Shown: piece by piece, positions 43,723-49,871 of the stretch | How positions within the stretch are numbered: the first letter of the stretch is position 1 | Layout: each line of letters starts with the position of its first letter | Origin: Stigonema ocellatum SAG 48.90 = DSM 106950 | GTDB taxonomy: Bacteria; Cyanobacteriota; Cyanobacteriia; Cyanobacteriales; Nostocaceae | NCBI GenBank assembly: GCA_016903675.1 | Contig: JADQBA010000029.1 | Location: 1-64,000, forward strand | DNA length: 64,000 nucleotides | Direction of reading: 5' to 3' | Position numbers and translations under genes: made by a program | The notes under the pieces: model-generated | Database searches by the model: none | Told to the model about the DNA's origin: nothing | The model's input: the letters and a program-made list of their open reading frames with translations, nothing else

Positions 43723-44043
43723 GAGTATCGAAACTATATTCAGCAACTTATCTCGAAATATGCTAGTTACAAACCTTCCTATGGAGAGATTGAGGTAGAA
43801 ATGATTTTCGACACGGAACGAGATCATTATCAAATTGTCCACATTAGTTGGGAAAACAAACATCGAGTGTACGGTTGTTCTATGCACATCGATATCAAAA
43901 ATGAAAAAATTTGGATTCAGTGGAATGTAACTGAGGTAGATATCGCCGATGAACTAGTTCAAATGGGAGTTCCAAAACAGGATATTGTCATTGGTTTGCA
44001 CTCACCTTATAAAAGGCAATTTACCGACTTTGCAGTGGGTTAA
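43708..44043 (+). CDS. xisI: XisI protein
   Basis: A 111-residue XisI. It reads MAKVDEYRNYIQQLISKYA, YQIVHISWENKHRVYGCSMHIDIKNEKIWIQWN and VAIGLHSPYKR-like VIGLHSPYKRQFTDFAVG. XisI with XisH controls excision of the fdxN element in Anabaena, and many copies occur in filamentous cyanobacteria as stand-alone pairs. Here the start is the ATG at 43708 behind GAGGAAATTGTGAA. An upstream TTG would add 28 residues that belong to the xisH remnant. The partner xisH is collapsed, so this copy is an orphan. Confidence 0.9.
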   Translation: MAKVDEYRNYIQQLISKYASYKPSYGEIEVEMIFDTERDHYQIVHISWENKHRVYGCSMHIDIKNEKIWIQWNVTEVDIADELVQMGVPKQDIVIGLHSPYKRQFTDFAVG

Positions 44044-44126
44044 GCAGAGTCTGAGGAATTATGAATTATGAATTATGAATTATGAAATGATTTTTTTTCA
44101 TCATTCATATTGAGGGGTTGAGAAAG

Positions 44127-44175
44127 TTCGTAGTAAGCACTTTAGTGCTTGAAATCGAGCAGTATTACTACGAAC
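44127..44175. repeat. GTTCGTAGTA repeat, inverted copy of 36371 element
   Basis: Inverted ends AAGTTCGTAGTA and TACTACGAACC enclose AGCACTTTAGTGCT and a GAAATCGAGCAG segment also present near 36.4 kb in the opposite direction. Confidence 0.7.
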
Positions 44176-44223
44176 CTCTCAAAATTAATGAAACACACTG
44201 CAACTTTGACGGGTAATTTCTTA

Positions 44224-44342
44224 GTTCGTAGTAGCGCTTCAGCGCCGGTTAAATCGCGGTTTTTTAGCGCTGTAGACGTGAAGCGGTGAGGGGGTTGCAG
44301 TATTGGCGGTTTTCTTACCGCTTCGCGTCTACCTATAAAGTC
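44224..44342. repeat. 115-bp repeat, first copy
   Basis: GTTCGTAGTAGCGCTTCAGCG...CGCGTCTACCTATAAAG repeats almost exactly at 45730-45847. The first copy is interrupted after CTATAAAGT by a nested MITE; the second is not. Confidence 0.85.
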
Positions 44343-44524
44343 AGGGCTATTTCATTCTACGCCAGAGCCTTGAACCAAAGTCGTGGCTAAGAGCTGAAGT
44401 CCGTTGAAACGGACTAAATTCCTGAAAGTTCTAGTCGGCTTAAGCCGACTTCAGCTATTAGCCTAGGAATTTATTCCTAGGCGTGTGGGTTGCGAGTGAA
44501 GAATGAAATAGCCCTGTATAAAGT
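44334..44524. mobile_element. Nested MITE with CAGGGCTATTTCATTC ends
   Basis: The element is 44342-44516 (175 bp) with perfect 16-bp inverted repeats CAGGGCTATTTCATTC / GAATGAAATAGCCCTG. It is flanked by TATAAAGT at 44334-44341 and 44517-44524. The near-identical repeat at 45.8 kb reads straight through TATAAAGTCGCG and is the empty site, so insertion is directly visible. The interior carries CGGCTTAAGCCG and CCTAGGAATTTATTCCTAGG palindromes. Confidence 0.93.
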
Positions 44525-44746
44525 CGCGATTTTTTTGCGCTGTAGACGCTGCGCGGCTTCCCGCAAGGGTAGCGCTACTACGAACCGGGATGGAGGCGAT
44601 CGCTCTTCGGAATGTTTTTCTTGCCGTGTTAGCCAAGAAAAACCTATACAATCATTTACAATCATGAATGTTGTTACTGTACCTTCGCCCCCACTCCCCC
44701 CCTCCTCCCCTTTTTCTTGCCCTGTTAGCCAAGAAAAACCTATACA

Positions 44747-44973
44747 ATCATCAACAAAGACAATACTGAAACAATCCTCATAACAAATATTGAGGTCATG
44801 ATTTCCCTGTCGGCTCCAGATGTAGAATCTCAAGAGTTGTTACAAGCACAAGTGGAAAACTTGCTACCACAGATATGAGAAGTGGATGGGGTAGAAGAGG
44901 CGAATTTAGTCACAGTGGCAGAATCGCCAGAGGGTGCAAAGGGTGAGGGCTTCATTGTCGGGACAATCAAGGC
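44747..44973 (+). pseudogene. Truncated duplicate of the EACC1-like gene
   Basis: The stretch 44785-44973 is nearly identical to 45949-46136 of the intact gene. It carries a base change that makes an in-frame stop (AGATATGAG against AGATCCGAG) and it diverges after GGGACAATCAAGGCA. Its upstream part also matches imperfectly. It is a dead 5' copy ending just before the PIN gene pair. Confidence 0.88.
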
Positions 44974-45014
44974 AAGAAAAACTTCACGTGCGAATATGCT
45001 TCAAATAATTCAAT

Positions 45015-45500
45015 ATGAGCAAACAATATAAAATATATCTTGATGCTTGTTGTTTCAATCGTCTATTTGACGACCAAACCCAATCCCGTATTTATTTAGA
45101 AGCGCAGGCAGTTATGACAATTTTGAGCCAATGTCAAACAGAAGCTTGGAAATTAATTAACAGCAGTGCTTTGATTGCAGAATTAAACCAAATACCTGAT
45201 TTAGAAAGACTACAAAACGTCAAAAAAATACTTTTAATTGCTAAGATAAAAGTTATTAATAGCGCCTTCATTGAAGACAGAGCCACCCAACTCCAAACAT
45301 TAGGATTTTCCAGTTATGATGCCACGCACATCGCTAGTGCTGAAAGAAGTCAGGCAGATGTATTTCTTACAACAGATGACAGACTCTTCAAAAAAGCCCA
45401 AAAAAACTCTCAATTAATAAACGTAAAGATTAATAACCCTGTTCAATGGCTGGCAGAAGTAATACAATCAGAGGAAAGCAATGATGAAAACCCAAAATGA
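45015..45500 (+). CDS. PIN-domain toxin-like protein
   Basis: A 161-residue PIN-fold protein, likely a magnesium-dependent endoribonuclease of VapC type. YLDACCFNRLFDD gives the first catalytic Asp, and SSYDATHIASAE plus VFLTTDDRLFKKA provide the later acidic residues. Its 3' end overlaps the next gene by 20 bp, so the two are cotranslated. The toxin-first order is less common. It lies between a dead and a live copy of the EACC1-like gene, so the pair was probably inserted during that duplication. Confidence 0.87.
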   Translation: MSKQYKIYLDACCFNRLFDDQTQSRIYLEAQAVMTILSQCQTEAWKLINSSALIAELNQIPDLERLQNVKKILLIAKIKVINSAFIEDRATQLQTLGFSSYDATHIASAERSQADVFLTTDDRLFKKAQKNSQLINVKINNPVQWLAEVIQSEESNDENPK

Positions 45501-45708
45501 AATTATCAAACAGGGCTATGATGCCTTAATCAATTCTCTGGGAATAGCCGATACTATTCGCTTTATTCAATATTTCAGTCCTGGGAAAGGAGACTATACT
45601 AAAGAACGTCATCAATGGCTAGATAAAAAAACTTTGGCTTCGGTCTTGGTGGAGATGAAACAATTGCAGTCAGACGACACCAATCAATATGACGAAGTTA
45701 TTGAGTAG
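45481..45708 (+). CDS. Small partner protein of the PIN gene
   Basis: 75 residues, acidic and helical (IIKQGYDALINSLGIADTIRFIQYFSPGKGDYTKERHQWLDK). The start overlaps the PIN gene's last codons. No named family is recognised. By position it is the likely antitoxin or accessory protein, though it lacks an obvious DNA-binding fold. Confidence 0.75.
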   Translation: MMKTQNEIIKQGYDALINSLGIADTIRFIQYFSPGKGDYTKERHQWLDKKTLASVLVEMKQLQSDDTNQYDEVIE

Positions 45709-45727
45709 CAACTAATGGTCTATCATT

Positions 45728-45880
45728 TGGTTCGTAGTAGCGCTTTAGCGCCGGTTAAATCGCGGTTTTTTAGCGCTGTAGACGTGAAGCGGTGAGGGGG
45801 TTGCAGTATTGGCGGTTTTCTTACCGCTTCGCGTCTACCTATAAAGTCGCGATTTTTTTGCGCACTCAGCGCAACTACGA
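45728..45880. repeat. 115-bp repeat, second (uninterrupted) copy
   Basis: Same sequence as 44224-44342 but continuous through CTATAAAGTCGCGATTTTTTTGCGC and closing with GCGCAACTACGA. It gives the pre-insertion site for the nested MITE. The AAAAACCTATACAATCATTTAC word that follows also occurs twice upstream (about 44636 and 44731). Confidence 0.85.
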
Positions 45881-45912
45881 GCCGAGAAAAACCTATACAA
45901 TCATTTACAATC

Positions 45913-46314
45913 ATGAATAAAGACAATACCGAAACAATCGAGATGACAAATATTGAGGTCATGATTTCCCTGTCGGCTCCAGATGTAGAATCTCAAGAGT
46001 TGTTACAAGCACAAGTGGAAAACTTGCTACCACAGATCCGAGAAGTGGATGGAGTAGAAGAGGCGAATTTAGTGACAGTGGCAGAATCGCCAGACGGTGC
46101 AAAGGGTGAGGGTTTCATTGTCGGGACAATCAAGGCAGTTGTCATTCCTGGTAGTATGGCTTTGTTTAATTTTCTCAAAGAGCGTTTGAGTGGCAATCCG
46201 ATAGAAATAACTCTTAAAAAAACACCTGATAGTCAAGAAGTGAAAATTAAGGTCAGGAGTCAAGCAGATTTTGATACTGCATATGAGAAAGCGCAAGAAT
46301 TTTTCAAATCCTAG
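45913..46314 (+). CDS. EACC1-like constant component of a caspase conflict system
   Basis: A 133-residue protein resembling the effector-associated constant component EACC1, which accompanies caspase-like effectors in bacterial conflict systems. It has an N-terminal beta-alpha half (IEVMISLSAPDVESQELLQAQVENLLPQIREVDGVEEANL), a hydrophobic segment (KAVVIPGSMALFNFLKERL) and a C-terminal beta-alpha half. The caspase gene follows after 9 bp, so they are one operon. Its role in the complex is not known. A second, dead copy lies 1.1 kb upstream. Confidence 0.72.
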   Translation: MNKDNTETIEMTNIEVMISLSAPDVESQELLQAQVENLLPQIREVDGVEEANLVTVAESPDGAKGEGFIVGTIKAVVIPGSMALFNFLKERLSGNPIEITLKKTPDSQEVKIKVRSQADFDTAYEKAQEFFKS

Positions 46315-46323
46315 GTAGTCAAG

Positions 46324-47136
46324 ATGGGAAAATTGGCACTGCTGATTGGGGTGAGTGAATATGATGAGGGAGGATTGAAGGCGCTACTTGGGGCTGTCAA
46401 AGATGTAGAGGCGATGCAGCGAGTTCTGGGAAACCCCGAAATGGGTGGCTTTGCTGAGGCGGATATAGTGGTGCTTAAAAATCCCCAACGCCAAGAAATG
46501 GAATCTGCCATTGAGCAATTGTTTGCCAATCGCCACAAGGATGACCTGCTACTATTTTACTTCTCAGGTCATGGAATTACAGATGAAAGGGGGAAGCTAT
46601 ATCTATCAACCCCGGCTACTTATAAAGAAAATGGGAGGCTGGTTAAGACCTCGACAGTTGCAGCTAGTTTTTTGCATGAGAGTATCAATGATAGCCGATC
46701 CCAGCGTCAGGTCATAATTCTGGATTGTTGCTTTAGTGGCGCGATCGCTCAAGGTATGACAGTCAAGGGTGAGGATATAGTTAATGTACAGGAGCAGTTA
46801 GGTGGTAAAGGACGAGCAATCCTGACATCTTCATCTTCCACCCAGTATTCTTTTGAGCAAGAAGGTTCAGAACTCTCAGTATACACCCGCTATTTGGTAG
46901 AAGGCATTGAAACAGGTGCAGCCGATAAAGACGGGGATGGCTGGATTTCTGTTGATGAGCTACATGAATATGCTAGCAGCAAGGTACAAGAAGCAGCTCC
47001 AGCCATGACCCCCAAATTTTATCCAGTAGAGGAAGGCTTCAAGATTCGGCTAGCTAAAGCACCCGTTGATGACCCCAAGCTGAAATACCGTAAGGTAACC
47101 GTGTTTCCAGAAATCATCAATTTTTGGCGGGGCTGA
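46324..47136 (+). CDS. Caspase-like (orthocaspase) protease, truncated C-terminus
   Basis: A 270-residue p20-type peptidase C14. The catalytic His is in YFSGHGI and the Cys in IILDCCFSGA. An EF-hand-like loop AADKDGDGWISVDEL lies near residue 202, a calcium-binding feature of orthocaspases. The fold looks complete to about residue 255. The usual continuation DDPKLKYRK...EVE is replaced by VTVFPEIINFWRG and a stop, so the C-terminal effector or death-type part seems lost. It is in one operon with the EACC1-like gene. A DGR-like sequence trace 80 bp downstream may be the remaining 3' end of a lost FGE-type domain. Confidence 0.83.
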   Translation: MGKLALLIGVSEYDEGGLKALLGAVKDVEAMQRVLGNPEMGGFAEADIVVLKNPQRQEMESAIEQLFANRHKDDLLLFYFSGHGITDERGKLYLSTPATYKENGRLVKTSTVAASFLHESINDSRSQRQVIILDCCFSGAIAQGMTVKGEDIVNVQEQLGGKGRAILTSSSSTQYSFEQEGSELSVYTRYLVEGIETGAADKDGDGWISVDELHEYASSKVQEAAPAMTPKFYPVEEGFKIRLAKAPVDDPKLKYRKVTVFPEIINFWRG

Positions 47137-47218
47137 TTTAAAGTATGAATTTGCCTCACGCAAAGGCGCAAAGTCGCCAAGAATCGTTGTTTCAACATCT
47201 CGATAACTGTCAATTCAT

Positions 47219-47362
47219 ATGAAGATTAGGAACGCGCGCGACAACAGGAACAACAACGTGGGGTTTCGGGTGGTCGTTGCGTTGTGCATGACTCTTCGTT
47301 TTGTCAGAACTGGTGAATGTGAATTCATTGGGCGTACCAAGAAGAGTCTAGACCTACTCCAG
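47219..47362 (+). other. DGR-type template/variable repeat trace
   Basis: From 47228 the codons read AGG AAC GCG CGC GAC AAC AGG, then AAC AAC AAC and GTG GGG TTT CGG GTG GTC, giving RNARDNRNNNVGFRVV. This is the Asn-rich, VGFRVV-ending pattern of cyanobacterial DGR template or undiversified variable repeats, with the AAC codons unchanged. It starts abruptly and no reverse transcriptase follows. It differs at non-adenine bases from the variable repeat at 13.6 kb, so it is not its template. Confidence 0.5.
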
Positions 47363-47463
47363 TGAGGTTGATGACAGCCTCCGAACATAAAACAGGGTCG
47401 GATAGCTTGGTAGTCTGCAAAGTCGAACAGTTGTCCGGCTTCTCAAGTTTAACTGTAGGCGAT

Positions 47464-48027
47464 TTATTGGCGGGGGCGCAACATTTCTTGAGGTGCGATC
47501 GCACAACCCGGAAAAGCCAGCGGTGAAATTGTCACATCCTCCGAGACTATTGTCTCACTTTGATAACCTTCCGGACTCGGTAAGCGATAGACGTGCAACT
47601 TGCGTCGATTCACATCTAAAACCCAGTAATCAGTAATGCCTGATCGAGCATAAGCTAAAGCCTTCACTTCTCGGTCATACTTGAGACTAGAATCTGCTAC
47701 CTCAATAATCAAAAACACCTCGGATGGAGTAGGATGGTGGTCATCATAATCTAGCTCATTAGGCACAACCACTGCAATATCTGGCTCTGGTTCCGAGTAA
47801 TCATCAAGTTGCACAGGTGACTGAAGCCTCAGCAAAACCTGTTCTCCTAAGCGGTTGCGAAATAATCTCTCCGTTCGAGTTATCGCTGATTCATGAACAC
47901 TTCCTTTAGGTGACATCAGAATGATTTGTCCTGCAATTAACTCTAGCCGTTCCTCTGGATGAAAAATACCAGCTTCCCCCATGCGATGATATTCTTGAAC
48001 AGTTAAAAGGCGAATACCCGCAACCAT
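47464..48027 (-). CDS. Uma2-family endonuclease
   Basis: About 187 residues of the Uma2/DUF820 family, with a restriction-endonuclease-like fold. It opens with LLTVQEYHRMGEAGIFHPEERLELIAGQIILMSP. The acidic residues of EPEPDIAVV, EVFLIIEVADSS and DREVKALAYARSGITDYWVLD make the PD-(D/E)XK-like core. The start is taken as ATG 48027 rather than the GTG at 48042, because GAGGAATAGT precedes it and the family begins at this point. Uma2 proteins are abundant in cyanobacteria and their function is unclear. Confidence 0.88.
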   Translation of the reverse strand: MVAGIRLLTVQEYHRMGEAGIFHPEERLELIAGQIILMSPKGSVHESAITRTERLFRNRLGEQVLLRLQSPVQLDDYSEPEPDIAVVVPNELDYDDHHPTPSEVFLIIEVADSSLKYDREVKALAYARSGITDYWVLDVNRRKLHVYRLPSPEGYQSETIVSEDVTISPLAFPGCAIAPQEMLRPRQ

Positions 48028-48029
48028 AT

Positions 48030-48068
48030 TACTATTCCTCACTTAACTCAAAATTCACCCGCTCATAA
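48030..48068 (-). repeat. Duplicated 3' end of a Uma2 gene
   Basis: About 38 bp encoding IYERVNFELSEE and a stop match the end of the Uma2 gene at 48182 almost exactly. The stop codon is 3 bp from the ATG of the first Uma2 gene, so this is the tail of a lost third copy that once preceded it in an operon. Confidence 0.75.
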
Positions 48069-48181
48069 ATATCTTTCAGTTTCAAGCCCCCAGCTTCAGC
48101 CGTGGGGTAAATAATCACGAATTACGTTAGCGTAGCGTTAGCGAGTACTCGAGCGTCATTATAAATTACGAATTATTTTGA

Positions 48182-48769
48182 CTATTCCTCACTTAACTCA
48201 AAATTCACCCGCTCATAAATCTCATCCAAGGAAATTTGTAAATCTAGAGAATTAAGTACTAAAATTGACTCTTTCCCTTCATACTCTTGAAAAATCCATT
48301 GTTGTTCTGTTGTTTTTGCAAATTGCTCTACAGAAAAACTATACTGGTCAATCATAATATATTCCCGAAATTCGGGAATTGAACGGTAATATTTAAACTT
48401 ATCTGTTTTGTCATAATTTTTAGTAGAATTTGATAAGACTTCAACAATTAACAATGGGTTAGTAATAGTGGTTTTACTAGTTCCCTCGTACACAGGTTCA
48501 CCTTTGACTACCATCACATCAGGGTATGTATAGAGGCGATAACGAGGTATGCATAAGCGCACATCACCTATGTAGATATCGTAATTTTGTGCTTGCACCG
48601 TCAAGGGAAATTTTTTGTAAAAATTGCCTGCAATTTTATTGTGGTTAGTTGTTCCTCCTGTCATTGGGATAATTTCTCCGTCTTTGTATTCATTTTTGTA
48701 TTCAGCTTTCTCTTCTAATTCGAGATATTCTTCTGGAGTGTAATAGCGCTTTTCTGTTTGTAAAATCAT
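48182..48769 (-). CDS. Uma2-family endonuclease, second gene
   Basis: A 195-residue Uma2 protein: YYTPEEYLELEEKAEYKNEYKDGEIIPMTGGTTNHN at the N-terminus, YPDVMVVKG, NPLLIVEVLSNSTKNYDK and FKYYRSIPEFREYIMID as the PD-(D/E)XK-like motifs. It belongs to a different subgroup from the neighbour at 47464. The start is the ATG at 48769. Domain borders and length are normal. Confidence 0.9.
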   Translation of the reverse strand: MILQTEKRYYTPEEYLELEEKAEYKNEYKDGEIIPMTGGTTNHNKIAGNFYKKFPLTVQAQNYDIYIGDVRLCIPRYRLYTYPDVMVVKGEPVYEGTSKTTITNPLLIVEVLSNSTKNYDKTDKFKYYRSIPEFREYIMIDQYSFSVEQFAKTTEQQWIFQEYEGKESILVLNSLDLQISLDEIYERVNFELSEE

Positions 48770-48869
48770 TTGAATGACCTTAGATAAGTAATGTGTTTCT
48801 GCTACGCAGTCCGGCGATCGCTACTTATTTAGTCCTCTTTTAGAGGACTTATGCTGTGAGCCTGGGACT

Positions 48870-49106
48870 TCAAGTCCTAGGCGGATGATCATCCCGTAGC
48901 ATCCTCTGCATTGCTACCGCATCCCCCTGCCAAGTTAACCGTCCCACTAAATCGGAAAAATCATAGCTGGGTTTGTACTTACTCTCTGGCAAGACAGGAT
49001 GCAAAACAACGACAACATTTACCTCTCCAGCTGCTAACGGTGTGGGAATACTAAGACTTAAGTATCCTAATTCATCAATCGTAGTCGTAAATTTTATAAC
49101 TTCCAT
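48870..49106 (-). CDS. Antitoxin-like small protein
   Basis: 78 residues. The beta-rich N-terminus (VIKFTTTIDELGYLSLSIPTPLAAGEVNVVVVL) and C-terminal YDFSDLVGRLTWQGDAVAMQRMLRD resemble cyanobacterial antitoxins paired with PIN toxins. No toxin gene lies next to it, so it may be an orphan. Its C-terminal end overlaps a CCTGGGACTTCAAGTCC-type repeat, which probably supplies the last residues (DDHPPRT). Confidence 0.65.
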   Translation of the reverse strand: MEVIKFTTTIDELGYLSLSIPTPLAAGEVNVVVVLHPVLPESKYKPSYDFSDLVGRLTWQGDAVAMQRMLRDDHPPRT

Positions 49107-49343
49107 TGCCCAATGAATCAGTAAATCTTTTTTAATTTTAGCGCGATCGCAAGTAATGAAAGAATTGGGTATTTTAAAACTCCTTCACTTTGCGACTTTG
49201 CGTGAGGTAAATTCATACCGTGATTCAGCAACGCCAACAAAATAAACAAATAATCTTTGATCAAGACGGAAGGGCGATCGCACCCAGATAAAATATGCGC
49301 CATGATTGAAAAATATAGGGCAATTCAAACATGAGAGGATCTG

Positions 49344-49601
49344 ATGCAATCAGCGTTACGAATTGAGACAAAAATTTTACCAGGCAACAAGATTGAAATC
49401 AATCTGCCTGCCGATACTACCTCAACTTCTGTCGGACAAACCATTGAGGTAATCGTGCTGCTACCAGACCAGAAGCCTACCCCAGAAAAGCAGTCTATTT
49501 TGCACCTGCTTGAAGAAATCCATAGGCAGCGTCCCGTTGGTAGAAGTGTGGCAGAAATCAATCGAGACCTACAGGTAGAACGAGATGCATGGGACAACTA
49601 A
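49344..49601 (+). CDS. Antitoxin-like small protein, orphan
   Basis: 85 residues with a beta-rich N-terminal half (LRIETKILPGNKIEINLPADTTSTSVGQTIEVIVLLP) and a helical C-terminal half (ILHLLEEIHRQRPVGRSVAEINRDLQVERDAWDN). This is the pattern of antitoxins that pair with PIN toxins. The following 270 bp hold no toxin gene, so it is an orphan. Start ATG 49344 follows GAGAGGATCTG. Confidence 0.7.
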   Translation: MQSALRIETKILPGNKIEINLPADTTSTSVGQTIEVIVLLPDQKPTPEKQSILHLLEEIHRQRPVGRSVAEINRDLQVERDAWDN

Positions 49602-49871
49602 CTGACACCATGAGCAATCAGCAAGGTTTTGTAGTTTAGGCAAGACGTTTCAGGGTTGACATGACTAAGCTCCACCTGTTATCCTAGTGTTAGGATTGGC
49701 GGACTTCATAGTCAAAACAATAAAAGACCCATACAAGAAAAATTACGTCATTATAGTAGAAGACGCAATCTCAGCAGGCACCCTTTGTGTCGCCTGTCCC
49801 AAGGTTGAACACCTTGGTGTTCTCACAGATAATAGAGAACAAGACACCTTCATTTATAGATAATCATTACT
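49602..49871. other. Leader of ileS
   Basis: 270 bp with no gene. It contains an imperfect GTGTCGCCTGTCCCAAGG/CACCTTGGTGTT area near 49785-49825 but no T-box core. Nothing else is clear. Confidence 0.4.

Noticed and set aside
49602..49871. Possible T-box or riboswitch in the ileS leader
   Set aside because: No T-box core or antiterminator pair was found, and cyanobacteria rarely use T-boxes.
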